Position numbers and translations under genes: made by a program. A stretch of DNA of 64,000 nt, from positions 2,728,001 to 2,792,000 of the forward strand of contig NZ_CP038853.1 in assembly GCF_004792415.1 (NCBI RefSeq). Direction: 5' to 3'. Of this stretch, positions 1-9,992 are shown in pieces; position 1 is the first letter of the stretch, and each line of letters opens with the position of its first letter. This stretch comes from Pantoea vagans. Lineage in GTDB: Bacteria; Pseudomonadota; Gammaproteobacteria; Enterobacterales; Enterobacteriaceae. Under the pieces are notes generated by a model. It ran no database searches, was not told the DNA's origin, and worked only from the letters and a program-made list of their open reading frames with translations.

Positions 1-1
1 T

Positions 2-487
2 GAACAGTTTCATCTCAGCCGTAGCATGAAGCGTTTTCACAATCGCTCACCCTATCGGGTAACAATGAACGAGTCCTTTGCCGAGGTGCTTGAGGGTTGC
101 GCCAGCGGTCGCGAGGAAGGCACCTGGATTACCTTTGAGATGAAGCGTGCCTGGTTGCGACTGTATGAACTTGGCCACGCGCACTCCATCGAGGTATGGG
201 ATGAACATCAGCTGGTGGGTGGCATGTATGGGCTGGCGATGGGGCAAATCTTCTGCGGTGAGTCGATGTTCAGTCGTCAGCAGAATGCATCCAAAACCGC
301 ACTATGGGTCTTTTGTCAGCATTTCATCCGGCATCAGGGCCGACTGGTAGATTGTCAGGTACTTAATCCCCATACTGCCTCGCTGGGCGCGCAGGAGATC
401 CCGCGCGCTGATTATCTGCAATATGTACAAAGCCTTGCTTACCAGCCGGTCAGCGATGGCTGCTGGCAGACACAAACGCTTTTTTAG
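2..487 (+). CDS. aat: Leucyl/phenylalanyl-tRNA--protein transferase, C-terminal part
   Basis: This enzyme adds Leu or Phe from aminoacyl-tRNA to the N-terminal Arg or Lys of proteins, which makes them N-end-rule substrates for ClpS-ClpAP in the cytoplasm. The gene is cut by the left window edge. The frame is open from base 2 ([12 protein letters not shown]), and about 162 residues are visible against roughly 234 in the E. coli protein. Family signatures are present: [29 protein letters not shown] and [14 protein letters not shown]. The ATG at 26 is internal, not the start. Its proximity to clpA and clpS fits the shared pathway. The gene ends in a normal stop at 487. Confidence 0.96.
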   Translation, partial: EQFHLSRSMKRFHNRSPYRVTMNESFAEVLEGCASGREEGTWITFEMKRAWLRLYELGHAHSIEVWDEHQLVGGMYGLAMGQIFCGESMFSRQQNASKTALWVFCQHFIRHQGRLVDCQVLNPHTASLGAQEIPRADYLQYVQSLAYQPVSDGCWQTQTLF

Positions 488-502
488 CCGTGCAGAGATG
501 TT

Positions 503-534
503 TTGCACACATAAAGGCGCATAAGTGGTATAAT
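503..534 (+). promoter_or_regulatory. Distal infA promoter candidate with extended -10
   Basis: A perfect TATAAT (529-534) is preceded by TG at 526-527, which makes an extended -10 element. The best -35-like hexamer, TTGCAC (503-508), lies 20 bp upstream; that is long, but tolerable with an extended -10. It sits just after the aat stop and reads toward infA, with no other + strand gene in between. E. coli infA also has two promoters (family knowledge). Function here is inferred from sequence alone. Confidence 0.55.
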
Positions 535-762
535 AGTCGAGTTTGGTATGTCGTCCGCGCTTCGCAATAACGAGCCGGAATTGCCAGGCTGGGAATCTCA
601 ACGCACTCTCGGAACTGTTTTCAATCGTGCGCATGTAACCGGTTGATTCAGATTCTTAGCCCGCTAATCCCCTGCAGACGTCACCTTAAACACCCTAATT
701 TTACCGGATGCGCGCAACTGACGTGCACCCCGGCAAAGCGTTGGCAAAATCGCCGACGGTTC

Positions 763-791
763 TTTACATAAATCGTTGAATTGGGCATTAT
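763..791 (+). promoter_or_regulatory. Proximal infA promoter candidate
   Basis: TTTACA (763-768) is followed after 17 bp by CATTAT (786-791), about 40 bp before the infA ATG. This is an acceptable sigma-70 match (5/6 and 4/6). The 345-base gap between aat and infA (488-832) holds this site, the distal promoter and a transcribed leader. I found no tRNA or other gene in it. Confidence 0.45.
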
Positions 792-808
792 CTTGCCGGT
801 TCAACTGA

Positions 809-1051
<243 letters not shown>

Positions 1052-1086
1052 TTTGCAGTAATCTCATCGCTCTGCATATTGCAGCG

Positions 1087-1119
1087 AAAAAAAAGGCCGG
1101 ATTTTAATCCGGCCTTTTT
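1087..1119. terminator. Bidirectional terminator between infA and clpA
   Basis: GGCCGGAT (1095-1102), loop TTTA and ATCCGGCC (1107-1114) form an 8-bp perfect stem with an A run on the left and a T run on the right. It can terminate infA on the + strand and clpA on the - strand, which converge here. Confidence 0.85.
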
Positions 1120-1137
1120 CACATCTGTAGCAGGTGA

Positions 1138-3414
1138 TTAATGAACAGTGCCTTCGGTTTTGCGTTTTTCAGCACTCAGGAAGTGATAGGTCAGTTCACC
1201 TTTCTCACGATCCAGCGCGACTGATACTGAGCCGCCATCCACCAGCGAACCAAACAGCAGTTCATTAGCTAACGGTTTCTTCAGGCTGTCCTGCACGGTG
1301 CGCGCCATCGGACGTGCGCCCATCGCTTTGTCGTAACCCTTCTCAGCCAGCCAGTCACGTGCTTCATCACTGACTTCCAGCGACACGCCTTTCGCATCCA
1401 GCTGCGCCTGCAACTCGACAATAAACTTGTCGACCACCTGATGGATCACCTCTGGTGACAGGTGACTGAACCAGATGATGTTGTCGAGACGGTTACGAAA
1501 CTCTGGCGTAAAGATCTTTTTGATCTCCTCCATCGCATCGGTGCTGTTGTCCTGATGAATCAGGCCAATCGACTTACGTTCTGTCTCACGCACACCGGCG
1601 TTGGTGGTCATCACCAGCACCACGTTACGGAAGTCTGCTTTACGACCGTTGTTGTCGGTCAGCATGCCGTTATCCATCACCTGCAGCAGCAGGTTAAAGA
1701 CATCCGGGTGCGCTTTCTCAATCTCATCCAGCAGCACGACCGCGTGAGGATGCTTGATTACCGCATCCGTCAGCAGGCCACCCTGATCAAATCCGACGTA
1801 ACCCGGAGGCGCACCAATCAGACGACTGACGGTGTGACGCTCCATATACTCAGACATATCAAAGCGCAGCAGCTCAATGCCCAGTGCTTTCGCCAGCTGC
1901 ACGGTGACTTCCGTTTTACCAACACCGGTTGGTCCGGCAAACAGGAAGGAACCGACCGGCTTACGATCCTGACCCAGACCGGCGCGGCTCATTTTGATTG
2001 CTTCGGTCAGCGCCTCAATGGCGTTGTCCTGACCAAATACCAGCATCTTCAGGCGATCGCCCAGATTTCTCAGCGTATCGCGATCGGTTGCCGACACGCT
2101 TTGCTCAGGGATACGGGCAATACGGGCCACCACGGTTTCAATGTCAGAGACATTGATGGTTTTCTTACGCTTACTGGCTGGCATCAGGCGCGCACGCGCA
2201 CCCGCTTCATCAATCACATCAATGGCCTTGTCAGGCAGATGACGATCGTTGATATATTTCACTGCCAGTTCTACGGCTGCACGCACCGCTTTCGCGGTGT
2301 AACGCACATCGTGATGCGCTTCGTACTTGGTTTTCAGGCCATTCAGGATCTGCACGGTCTCTTCAACGGAAGGCTCCGTGATATCGATCTTCTGGAAGCG
2401 ACGCGCCAGAGCACGATCTTTTTCGAAGATGTTGCTGAATTCCTGATACGTAGTGGAACCCATCACGCGAATTTTGCCCGAAGAAAGCAGTGGCTTGATC
2501 AGGTTAGCGGCATCAACCTGGCCACCGGACGCGGCACCCGCACCGATGATGGTATGAATCTCATCGATAAACAGAATGCTGTGTTCGTCCTGTTCCAGCT
2601 GCTTCAGCAGCGCTTTGAAACGTTTTTCAAAGTCACCACGGTATTTGGTGCCCGCCAGCAGTGAACCAATATCCAGCGAGTAGATGGTGCAGTCTTTCAT
2701 CACTTCCGGTACGTCGCCCTGCTCGATGCGCCAGGCGAGACCTTCTGCAATGGCGGTTTTACCCACACCCGATTCACCCACCAGCAGCGGGTTGTTTTTA
2801 CGACGACGGCACAGCACCTGAATGGTACGTTCCAGCTCTTTATCGCGACCAATCAGTGGATCAATACCACCGACGCGAGCAAGCTGATTAAGATTGGTGG
2901 TGAAGTTTTCCATACGCTCCTCCCCGCCTGCTTGCTCTTCGTTAACCGGATTTTCAGCGCCTGGCGCCTGGCCCGGCTCGTCTTTGCGCGTACCATGAGA
3001 GATGAAATTCACCACATCAAGGCGGCTGACTTCATGTTTGCGTAACAGATAGGCCGCTTGCGACTCCTGCTCGCTGAAGATGGCGACCAGCACATTTGCC
3101 CCGGTGACTTCGCTGCGACCGGATGACTGGACATGGAAAACCGCACGCTGCAGGACGCGCTGGAAGCTGAGCGTCGGTTGTGTATCACGCTCCTCTTCAC
3201 TGGCGGGCAGCACCGGCGTGGTTTGTTCGATGAAGGCTTCGAGTTCCTGCCGCAGAGCCACAATGTCCACCGTACAGGCTTCCAGTGCCTCTCTGGCCGA
3301 CGGGTTACTGAGCAACGCCAGTAACAGATGCTCGACGGTCATAAACTCATGACGGTGCTCACGCGCTCTGGCGAAAGCCATATTTAAACTGAGTTCCAGT
3401 TCTTGATTGAGCAT
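1138..3414 (-). CDS. clpA: ATP-dependent Clp protease ATP-binding subunit ClpA
   Basis: ClpA is the hexameric AAA+ unfoldase that feeds substrates to ClpP. The protein is 758 residues, the same as in E. coli. It has an N-domain (about 1-145) that docks ClpS, then a first AAA+ domain with Walker A GESGVGKT at 213-220 and Walker B LFIDEIH, and a second AAA+ domain with GPTGVGKT near residue 495 and [13 protein letters not shown]. The gene lies 52 bp downstream of clpS on the same strand, as in related genomes. A large open frame on the opposite strand is a shadow of this gene. Confidence 0.98.
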   Translation of the reverse strand: MLNQELELSLNMAFARAREHRHEFMTVEHLLLALLSNPSAREALEACTVDIVALRQELEAFIEQTTPVLPASEEERDTQPTLSFQRVLQRAVFHVQSSGRSEVTGANVLVAIFSEQESQAAYLLRKHEVSRLDVVNFISHGTRKDEPGQAPGAENPVNEEQAGGEERMENFTTNLNQLARVGGIDPLIGRDKELERTIQVLCRRRKNNPLLVGESGVGKTAIAEGLAWRIEQGDVPEVMKDCTIYSLDIGSLLAGTKYRGDFEKRFKALLKQLEQDEHSILFIDEIHTIIGAGAASGGQVDAANLIKPLLSSGKIRVMGSTTYQEFSNIFEKDRALARRFQKIDITEPSVEETVQILNGLKTKYEAHHDVRYTAKAVRAAVELAVKYINDRHLPDKAIDVIDEAGARARLMPASKRKKTINVSDIETVVARIARIPEQSVSATDRDTLRNLGDRLKMLVFGQDNAIEALTEAIKMSRAGLGQDRKPVGSFLFAGPTGVGKTEVTVQLAKALGIELLRFDMSEYMERHTVSRLIGAPPGYVGFDQGGLLTDAVIKHPHAVVLLDEIEKAHPDVFNLLLQVMDNGMLTDNNGRKADFRNVVLVMTTNAGVRETERKSIGLIHQDNSTDAMEEIKKIFTPEFRNRLDNIIWFSHLSPEVIHQVVDKFIVELQAQLDAKGVSLEVSDEARDWLAEKGYDKAMGARPMARTVQDSLKKPLANELLFGSLVDGGSVSVALDREKGELTYHFLSAEKRKTEGTVH

Positions 3415-3466
3415 TAGGCACCTCCCCCAATTATCGCCCTTACCAGTTTCCTATATGGAGACGGGT

Positions 3467-3787
3467 TCAGGCTTTTTCCAGCGTACACAGCAACGGATGA
3501 TGGTTTTCCCGCGCATAGTTGTTCACCTGGGCCGCTTTTGTTTCGGCGACTTCTGCAGTAAATACACCACAGATCGCCTTGCCGTGATAGTGAACTTTCA
3601 ACATCAGCTGCGTTGCACGTTCAACATCATAAGAAAAGAACTTTTGTACGACGTCAATAACAAATTCCATAGGTGTATAATCGTCATTATTCAGAATGAC
3701 TTTATACATAGAAGGCGGCTTTAACCCTTCGCGTACTTTGTCTTCGGCCAGATGTTCAAAGTTAAGCCAGTCGTTTGTGTTTGCCAT
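3467..3787 (-). CDS. clpS: ClpAP adaptor protein ClpS
   Basis: ClpS recognises N-degron substrates (N-terminal Leu, Phe, Trp, Tyr) and hands them to ClpA. The ATG at 3787 ([17 protein letters not shown]) is chosen because it gives 106 residues and matches the family start; a longer open frame begins at 3856 but has no family support. The core [21 protein letters not shown] contains the N-degron-binding Asn-Asp-Asp segment, and [12 protein letters not shown] is present. The gene is divergent from cspD and upstream of clpA. Confidence 0.97.
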   Translation of the reverse strand: MANTNDWLNFEHLAEDKVREGLKPPSMYKVILNNDDYTPMEFVIDVVQKFFSYDVERATQLMLKVHYHGKAICGVFTAEVAETKAAQVNNYARENHHPLLCTLEKA

Positions 3788-3980
3788 AGTGTTCCGTTGA
3801 GATTTTGCTTTGAGCCTTTTAATGGCTACATGTTGAGAGTTTAACATGCCTGTCAAGCTCCTGGTCGCTGCTGAAAATTTATTCAGAAATTTCCTTGCGC
3901 GACCTGCATCACAAAATTTGCAATAGCGTTAACCACCTCAAATTTTGATGATTTTTTCCCCACCTGGCCCGGTGGTTTGC

Positions 3981-4008
3981 TTGACGCCAGCGGCGCTTTC
4001 TCTACATT
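3981..4008 (+). promoter_or_regulatory. Putative cspD promoter
   Basis: TTGACG (3981-3986), a 16-bp spacer and TACATT (4003-4008) lie about 95 bp before the cspD ATG. The 316-base clpS-cspD gap (3788-4103) otherwise holds an AT-rich stretch and the cspD leader. E. coli cspD is induced in stationary phase (family knowledge); nothing in the sequence proves that here. Confidence 0.45.
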
Positions 4009-4103
4009 CTACCTGCACACGCTGATTGAGTTTTAATCAAATCCGACTCACAGCCTGTAAGACCTCACCTACTTATAAAATGTCTTGCGAGGGAAGTAAA
4101 AGC

Positions 4104-4325
4104 ATGGAGACGGGCACAGTTAAATGGTTCAATAATTCCAAAGGCTTTGGCTTTATCTGTCCGGTTGGCGGTGGCGACGATATTTTTGCACACTACTCCA
4201 CCATCCAGATGGAAGGCTACCGCACGCTAAAGGCAGGCCAGCAGGTTCAGTTCGACGTTCATGAAGGTCCGAAAGGCAATCACGCCAGCCTCATCGTGCC
4301 GGTTGAGATACAGGCTGTGGCGTGA
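4104..4325 (+). CDS. cspD: Cold-shock-like protein CspD
   Basis: This is a 73-residue cold-shock domain protein. In E. coli, CspD dimers bind single-stranded DNA and inhibit replication in slow-growing cells. The RNP-1 motif KGFGFI and RNP-2-like DDIFAHYS are intact. HYSTIQMEGYRTLKAGQQVQ and GPKGNHASLIVP are specific to CspD rather than CspA. The ATG at 4104 follows GAGGGA (4089-4094) and gives the usual length; a longer in-frame opening from 4026 has no family support. It is adjacent to and divergent from clpS, as in E. coli. Confidence 0.96.
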   Translation: METGTVKWFNNSKGFGFICPVGGGDDIFAHYSTIQMEGYRTLKAGQQVQFDVHEGPKGNHASLIVPVEIQAVA

Positions 4326-4353
4326 TACTTACCCCACCTCTGAACAGTGACGC

Positions 4354-4384
4354 AAAAATGCCAGCCAGTGCCGCTGGCATTTTT
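4354..4384. terminator. Bidirectional terminator between cspD and ybjD
   Basis: AAAAATGCCAGC (4354-4365) and GCTGGCATTTTT (4373-4384) form a perfect 12-bp stem with a 7-base loop. The A and T runs inside the stem suit both converging genes. Confidence 0.88.
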
Positions 4385-4399
4385 CTTTCCGAAGCAGAC

Positions 4400-6037
4400 T
4401 TAATCTGCCTGGCGCTGCGCCAGCCCAATCACCCGGGCAAACATCTGCCGTATTAACGGCGGGATGGCCTCCGGCCCGCGTTCCGCCGCCGACGTCGCCA
4501 CTGCGATCGCCAGTTCTGGCTTGGAGCTCTGATGAATCGCTTTAGTAATAATACGCCTGGAACTCATCGGAACGTTTAACGGCAGGTGCGCCATCTGATG
4601 ATAGACATCCTGGAAACCCTGGTGATAGAGAAAATTTTCCATATCCAGCGCCGGTAGCTGCGTCAGAAAACGCGGCTCAGGATCGCCGGGCTGTAGCTGC
4701 GTGCGTGCGGTACTGGCATATTTGTTACCCGCCTGATCGCCGTCTGTCAGCACATGCCAGGCGATGCCCATGCGGCGGGCAAACTTCAGCAGCGGCTTTA
4801 AGCCCGACTGAGCAAACTCAATCACTTTTACCCCTTCAGCCGCGAAGTTGTAACCGCACTGCTGTGCCAGCTCATTCATGATCCAGACTTCGGTTTCCCC
4901 CTCCACCAGCAGCCAGCAACGGGCAAACAGCGCTGCAGGCCGGTTGACACGAATATGGAAGCCGATGCGCCGGCTCTCTTCGCCACTCAGCCCTTCTGGC
5001 CCGATGCGCCAGGCGGCCACGCGCGAGGGGCCGCGTACCAGACGACAGACGTTCTCTACCGGCACCTGAGACAGCAGCTCAGCGGAATTGGTGGTGGCGA
5101 TTTTTTGCAGCGGCAGCAGCCTGAGCAGGTTCCACGCCACAGAAAGCATAATCGGATGCAGCCGGGTTTCCGGATCTTCAATCAGCAGTAGCGGCCGGGC
5201 ATCAGCGGCCAGCGGGACATCGCCTCGCGCCTCAATCAGCAGGGTAAACATCTGCAGCAGGATCAGCTGACGGCTGCGGGAGTCGGTTCCGGCAATCAGC
5301 TGATTGAGATGATCCAGCGCCCGCCATCCCTTTTCCCCGTCGCGTGTCTGCGCATCCCGTGACCTGAGTTCGTTGCTCGCATCGGGCAGTTGCACCAGAA
5401 AGTAGTGCTGCATCAGTTGCTGCATGGTCTTCAGCCCCTGTCGCAGCACCTCATCACTGAGCTGCTGAGGATGGTGCTCCAGATCGCGCGCCAGCGACTC
5501 CATGCCCGCCAGCAGCTCAGGATGGGGAGTCGCCACCGGCGCACTGTTTCGCGTCCGCTTACTAAAGCGCGCATCGCGCAGTCGCAGCACCGGATAGCGT
5601 TTCAGCAGCAGATCGATGGCCGCCGCGCAGTGCTGCTCAGGCAACAGCTGTGCATTCGCGTCAACAAAACGGCGACGGGTTTCGATGCCGCTTTCCCGCC
5701 AGGTGGCACTAACACTGTAATAAAGCCGACGCTGACCCTGAGCATCGTGCTGCCAGAAGGCCGAGAGCACCGCATCCGGGTCGCTGCCGTCATCGCGAAA
5801 ATGAAATACTACTGACAGACGGCGCATAGGATCGGTCACATCGCCCGGTGTGAAATGGAAATCAGCCTGGGTAAAATCATAGGCTGGTTCATGGGGCGAA
5901 AGCAGCAGGCTCAGGGCATCCAGCAGGCTGGATTTCCCCCACGCATTTTCACCAATCAGCAGATTGGTGCGGGTTAAAGGGAGTGAGAGTTTGTTGATGC
6001 CGCGGAAACCGCGAATATCGATATGTTCCAGAATCAT
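4400..6037 (-). CDS. ybjD: OLD-family ATP-dependent endonuclease YbjD
   Basis: The 545-residue protein combines an SMC/RecF-like ABC ATPase with a TOPRIM nuclease. Walker A is GENAWGKSS (29-37). LLLIEDPETRLHP supplies the signature and Walker B region. LLVEGETE followed by HVLTDGDQAGNKY gives the Glu and Asp-x-Asp of a TOPRIM metal site. The length matches E. coli YbjD (about 552 residues). OLD proteins are nucleases, some of them used in phage conflict, but the role of YbjD is not established. It stands alone and divergent from lysO, with no defence-island neighbours. Confidence 0.93.
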   Translation of the reverse strand: MILEHIDIRGFRGINKLSLPLTRTNLLIGENAWGKSSLLDALSLLLSPHEPAYDFTQADFHFTPGDVTDPMRRLSVVFHFRDDGSDPDAVLSAFWQHDAQGQRRLYYSVSATWRESGIETRRRFVDANAQLLPEQHCAAAIDLLLKRYPVLRLRDARFSKRTRNSAPVATPHPELLAGMESLARDLEHHPQQLSDEVLRQGLKTMQQLMQHYFLVQLPDASNELRSRDAQTRDGEKGWRALDHLNQLIAGTDSRSRQLILLQMFTLLIEARGDVPLAADARPLLLIEDPETRLHPIMLSVAWNLLRLLPLQKIATTNSAELLSQVPVENVCRLVRGPSRVAAWRIGPEGLSGEESRRIGFHIRVNRPAALFARCWLLVEGETEVWIMNELAQQCGYNFAAEGVKVIEFAQSGLKPLLKFARRMGIAWHVLTDGDQAGNKYASTARTQLQPGDPEPRFLTQLPALDMENFLYHQGFQDVYHQMAHLPLNVPMSSRRIITKAIHQSSKPELAIAVATSAAERGPEAIPPLIRQMFARVIGLAQRQAD

Positions 6038-6162
6038 AGGCGTCCGTCCTCAGGTTATAAACAGCATGGTTGCCGCCAGCGAACCGGTCAAGCTGCGATG
6101 GGGTTTACTCCGATACGCTTTTTCGCTAGCGTGTTGCCTCTTCCCCCATGGATGGCATTGAT

Positions 6163-7062
6163 ATGTACTCCGGACTTCTGATTATTCTGCTGCCGCTGAT
6201 CGCCGGCTGGCTGATACCTTTCCGCAAAACCGACACCCTGCGCCGGGTAAATCAGCTACTGGGCTGGATGGTTTACGTGATCCTCTTCTTTATGGGCATC
6301 AGTCTGGCCTTTCTCGACAATCTGAGCAGCAACCTGCTGGCGGTTTTTCACACCGCACTGGTAGCGGCGTTCTGTATTCTGCTGTGCAACCTGCTGGCGC
6401 TGCGCGGACTCGAAAAGTATGCCCCCTGGCAACATGCGCACCGGCAGGAAAAACTGCCATCGCGACTGCATATGGCGCTGGACTCCCTGAAGCTGTGTGG
6501 CGTCGTTGTCCTTGGTTTTTTGCTTGGGCTGACCCAGTGGCCACTGCTGCATCACGCCTCAACCGCAAGCGAATATGCGCTGATCTTCCTGCTGTTTCTG
6601 GTGGGCATTCAGCTGCGCGGCAGCGGCATGACGCTGCGTCAGATCATCCTGAACCGTCGTGGCATGCTGGTGGCCGTTGTCGTGCTGGTCAGCGCGCTGA
6701 TCGGCGGCATGCTTGCCGCGCTGGTGCTGGGCATGCCACTAAAGACCGGTCTGGCGTTAGCCAGCGGCTTTGGCTGGTACTCCCTCTCCGGCATTCTGAT
6801 GACCGAAGCCTTTGGGCCGGTCATCGGCAGCGCCGCCTTCTTCAACGATTTGGTGCGTGAACTGGTCGCCATCATGCTGATCCCGGCACTGATTGGCCGT
6901 CATCGTTCGAGTGCACTGGGCCTGTGCGGCGCCACCTCAATGGACTTTACCCTGCCGGTACTGCAGCGGGCGGGCGGCAATGAGATTGTCCCGGCCGCCA
7001 TTGTGCACGGCTTTGTCATGAGTCTGCTGGCCCCGATTCTGATCGCCCTCTTCTCTGCCTGA
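6163..7062 (+). CDS. lysO: L-lysine exporter LysO
   Basis: LysO is an inner-membrane lysine efflux protein, also called YbjE (DUF340 family). Hydrophobic segments span the whole length, and the family patch GFGWYSLSGI...FGPVIGSAAFFNDL is conserved, as are CGATSMDFTLPVLQ and AAIVHGF. The ATG at 6163 (MYSGLLIILLPL) aligns with the E. coli start and gives 299 residues; the in-frame ATG at 6148 would add five residues and cannot be excluded. A strong terminator follows. It is divergent from ybjD. Confidence 0.94.
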   Translation: MYSGLLIILLPLIAGWLIPFRKTDTLRRVNQLLGWMVYVILFFMGISLAFLDNLSSNLLAVFHTALVAAFCILLCNLLALRGLEKYAPWQHAHRQEKLPSRLHMALDSLKLCGVVVLGFLLGLTQWPLLHHASTASEYALIFLLFLVGIQLRGSGMTLRQIILNRRGMLVAVVVLVSALIGGMLAALVLGMPLKTGLALASGFGWYSLSGILMTEAFGPVIGSAAFFNDLVRELVAIMLIPALIGRHRSSALGLCGATSMDFTLPVLQRAGGNEIVPAAIVHGFVMSLLAPILIALFSA

Positions 7063-7074
7063 ATCCTGTCTGAG

Positions 7075-7104
7075 ATGCGCTGAGCTTTACCCAGCGCATT
7101 TTTT
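7075..7104 (+). terminator. lysO terminator
   Basis: ATGCGCTG (7075-7082) pairs with CAGCGCAT (7092-7099) across a 9-base loop and is followed by a run of T. Confidence 0.8.
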
Positions 7105-7129
7105 CACGTCTGCTTTTCTGCCGTGTCGT

Positions 7130-7136
7130 CTACGCT
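7130..7136 (+). promoter_or_regulatory. Possible sigma-S-type -10 of poxB
   Basis: CTACGCT resembles the sigma-S -10 consensus CTATACT and lies about 58 bp before the poxB ATG. E. coli poxB depends on sigma-S in stationary phase. The match is short, so this is only a suggestion. Confidence 0.3.
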
Positions 7137-7193
7137 TCTTTTTTCGGTTCTGGTCACGTCACTCTTGAGGACGGGCCGACAAAGGAGAAGAGC

Positions 7194-8915
7194 ATGAAAC
7201 AAACCGTGGCGGCGCTGGTCGCCAAAACGCTGGAAAGCGCCGGCGTCAAACGCATCTGGGGTGTTACCGGGGACTCCCTTAATGGCCTGAGCGACAGCCT
7301 TAATCGCATGGGCACCATCGAATGGATGCCGACGCGCCATGAAGAAGTGGCTGCCTTTGCGGCGGGCGCGGAAGCCCATATCAGCGGCGAACTGGCGGTC
7401 TGCGCCGGTTCCTGCGGGCCAGGCAACTTACATCTGATCAATGGTTTGTTCGACTGCCATCGCAACCGCGTCCCGGTTCTGGCGATTGCGGCACATATCC
7501 CCTCCAGCGAAATCGGTAGCGGCTATTTCCAGGAAACCCATCCGCAGGAGTTATTCCGCGAATGCAGCCACTACTGTGAGCTGGTCTCGAATCCTGAGCA
7601 GTTACCCCAGGTGCTGGGCATCGCCATGCGTAAAGCGATTCTGAATCGTGGCGTCTCGGTCGTGGTACTGCCTGGTGACGTGGCGCTGAAACTGGCACCG
7701 GAAAGCGCCAGCACTGAGTGGTATCCGCCGCAGTTGCCGCAGGTCCTGCCTCAGCCCGCCGAACTGGCCCGGCTGGCTCAGACGCTGAACGACGCCACCG
7801 ATATTACGCTGCTGTGCGGCAGTGGCTGCGCCGGTGCGCATCAGGAAGTGGTCGCGCTTGCCGAAGCGCTGAAAGCGCCTATCGTCCATGCGCTGCGCGG
7901 TAAAGAGCACATCGAGTATGACAACCCTTATGATGTCGGCATGACCGGCCTGATTGGCTTCTCATCCGGTTTCCACGCCATGATGAATGCCGGGACGCTG
8001 GTATTGCTCGGCACCCAGTTCCCCTACCGCGCCTTCTATCCCGAAAAAGCTAAGATCATCCAGATTGATATCAATCCGGGCAGTCTGGGATCACATTGTC
8101 ACGTCGATCAGGCTTATGTCGGCGATGTGAAAAGCACGCTACAGGCATTGCTGCCGCAACTGACGCCCAAAAGCGATCGCAGCCATCTCGACAGTGCAGT
8201 TAAGCACTACGGTGAGGCGCGTAAAAGTCTGGACGAGCTGGCGCAACCCAACGACAGGCAGCCGATCCACCCGCAATATCTGGCACAGCAGATCAGCCAC
8301 TACGCCAGCGACGACGCTATTTTTACCTGCGATGTCGGAACACCGACTGTCTGGGCGGCGCGTTACCTGAAGATGAACGGCAAACGTCGCCTGCTGGGTT
8401 CGTTTAACCATGGCTCGATGGCGAATGCGATGCCACAGGCGCTGGGCGCGCAGTCGATCGATCGCAACCGTCAGGTCGTCGCGTTGTGCGGCGACGGCGG
8501 TTTCAGCATGCTGATGGGCGATTTTATCTCGCTGGCGCAGCTGAAAATGCCGGTGAAACTGGTGATCTTTAACAATAGCGTTCTGGGCTTTGTGGCGATG
8601 GAGATGAAGGCCGGCGGCTATCTCACCGACGGCACAGAGCTGGAGAACCCTGACTTTGCCGCTATCGCCCAGGCCTGCGGCATCCGTGGCATCCGGGTGG
8701 AAAAAGCGTCGGAACTGAATGGCGCACTGGAGCAGGCGTTTGCCCATGATGGCCCGGTGCTGGTGGATGTCATCACCGCCAAAGAGGAGCTGGCGATGCC
8801 GCCGCAGATCAAAATGGAGCAGGCCAAAGGCTTCAGTCTTTACATGCTGCGCGCCATCATGAACGGTCGCGGGGATGAGGTGGTAGAACTGGCGAAAACC
8901 AACTGGCTGCGGTAA
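7194..8915 (+). CDS. poxB: Pyruvate dehydrogenase (ubiquinone), PoxB
   Basis: PoxB converts pyruvate to acetate and CO2 and passes electrons through FAD to ubiquinone at the inner membrane. The 573-residue protein has the three TPP-enzyme domains. The N-terminal domain carries the catalytic Glu in [16 protein letters not shown] and the [11 protein letters not shown] loop. The central domain binds FAD. The C-terminal domain has the TPP/Mg motif [13 protein letters not shown]...IFNNS. The C-terminal tail ([14 protein letters not shown]) corresponds to the amphipathic membrane-binding segment. An AGGAG-like site precedes the ATG. It is followed by ltaE but separated from it by a strong terminator. 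Confidence 0.98.
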   Translation: MKQTVAALVAKTLESAGVKRIWGVTGDSLNGLSDSLNRMGTIEWMPTRHEEVAAFAAGAEAHISGELAVCAGSCGPGNLHLINGLFDCHRNRVPVLAIAAHIPSSEIGSGYFQETHPQELFRECSHYCELVSNPEQLPQVLGIAMRKAILNRGVSVVVLPGDVALKLAPESASTEWYPPQLPQVLPQPAELARLAQTLNDATDITLLCGSGCAGAHQEVVALAEALKAPIVHALRGKEHIEYDNPYDVGMTGLIGFSSGFHAMMNAGTLVLLGTQFPYRAFYPEKAKIIQIDINPGSLGSHCHVDQAYVGDVKSTLQALLPQLTPKSDRSHLDSAVKHYGEARKSLDELAQPNDRQPIHPQYLAQQISHYASDDAIFTCDVGTPTVWAARYLKMNGKRRLLGSFNHGSMANAMPQALGAQSIDRNRQVVALCGDGGFSMLMGDFISLAQLKMPVKLVIFNNSVLGFVAMEMKAGGYLTDGTELENPDFAAIAQACGIRGIRVEKASELNGALEQAFAHDGPVLVDVITAKEELAMPPQIKMEQAKGFSLYMLRAIMNGRGDEVVELAKTNWLR

Positions 8916-8932
8916 AACAGAGGTTCCATCCA

Positions 8933-8959
8933 GGCGGGCGCGATGCCCGCCTTTTTTTT
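8933..8959 (+). terminator. poxB terminator upstream of ltaE
   Basis: GGCGGGC (8933-8939), loop GCGAT and GCCCGCC (8945-8951) are followed by eight T. It lies between poxB and ltaE, so ltaE is either expressed by read-through or from its own promoter. Confidence 0.88.
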
Positions 8960-8986
8960 GTCTTCCGCCACGTTCAGGAGCATAAG

Positions 8987-9988
8987 GTGATCGATTTACG
9001 CAGTGATACCGTGACCCGGCCCAGCGCCGCCATGTTAAGCGCGATGATGTCAGCCGAAACCGGTGATGACGTCTACCGTGACGATCCCACCGTGAATGCG
9101 CTGGAGGCGGAAGCTGCACGGCTGAGCGGCAAAGCCGCAGCGCTGTTTTTCCCGACCGGCACCCAGGCAAACCTGGTGGCGTTGCTCAGCCACTGCGAGC
9201 GCGGCGATGAATATATCGTCGGTCAGCAGGCGCACAACTACAAATATGAGGCGGGCGGTGCGGCGGTGCTGGGCAGCATCCAGCCGCAGCCGGTGCTGGC
9301 CACCGATGATGGCACCCTGCCGCTCGATGTGGTGGCAGCGGCCATTAAGCCGGATGATATTCACTTTGCACGCACCCGCCTGCTGAGTCTGGAGAACACC
9401 CATCACGGTAAAGTGCTGCCGCTGGATTACCTGGAACAGGCCTGGACCTTTACCCGCGAGCACAAGCTGGCGCTGCACATTGATGGCGCACGCATTTTCA
9501 ACGCGGTAGTGGCACAGAAGACCACGCTGGCGACGATTGCCCGCTACTGCGACACCCTCACCATCTGTCTCTCTAAAGGTCTGGGCACGCCCGTCGGTTC
9601 GCTGCTGTGCGGCGACACGGCGCTGATTGAGCGCGCCCGTCGCTGGCGCAAAATGACCGGCGGCGGCATGCGTCAGGTCGGTATTCTGGCGGCGGCGGGT
9701 CTCTATGCGCTAGAGCACAACGTGGCGCGACTGCAGGAGGATCATGACAATGCCGCCTGGCTGGGACAGCAGCTGCATGAGCTGGGCGTCAGCGTCATCG
9801 ATCAGCAGACCAACATGCTGTTTGTGGCGGTGCCGGAAGCCCAGGTCAAACCCTTAGGCGAGTGGATGAAGGCACGTGGCGTGCTAATCAGCGTGGGAAC
9901 ACGTACCCGGCTGGTCACTCATCTGGATGCTGACCGTGCGGCGCTGGAGCAGGTTGTCGCCCACTGGAAGGCGTTTCTCCAACAGTAA
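8987..9988 (+). CDS. ltaE: Low-specificity L-threonine aldolase
   Basis: LtaE is a PLP enzyme that cleaves L-threonine and L-allo-threonine to glycine and acetaldehyde. The 333 residues equal the E. coli length. The Schiff-base lysine is Lys197 in CLSKGLGTP; DGARIFNA and the glycine-rich PTGTQANL phosphate site are present. The start is GTG at 8987 (MIDLRSDTVTRPS), set by AGGAG at 8976-8980. The gene ends 4 bp from the convergent amiD stop, with no terminator between them. Confidence 0.97.
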   Translation: MIDLRSDTVTRPSAAMLSAMMSAETGDDVYRDDPTVNALEAEAARLSGKAAALFFPTGTQANLVALLSHCERGDEYIVGQQAHNYKYEAGGAAVLGSIQPQPVLATDDGTLPLDVVAAAIKPDDIHFARTRLLSLENTHHGKVLPLDYLEQAWTFTREHKLALHIDGARIFNAVVAQKTTLATIARYCDTLTICLSKGLGTPVGSLLCGDTALIERARRWRKMTGGGMRQVGILAAAGLYALEHNVARLQEDHDNAAWLGQQLHELGVSVIDQQTNMLFVAVPEAQVKPLGEWMKARGVLISVGTRTRLVTHLDADRAALEQVVAHWKAFLQQ

Positions 9989-9992
9989 TCCG

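Noticed and set aside
1462..2664. 400-codon open frame on the + strand
   Set aside because: It lies fully antisense inside clpA, has no family features and reflects codon usage of the real gene.
4400..6037. ybjD as part of a phage-defence island
   Set aside because: OLD nucleases can be defence genes, but this one is in its conserved core location without any partner gene.
8139..9170. 343-codon open frame on the - strand
   Set aside because: It runs across poxB and ltaE and through the poxB terminator; both real genes are unmistakable.
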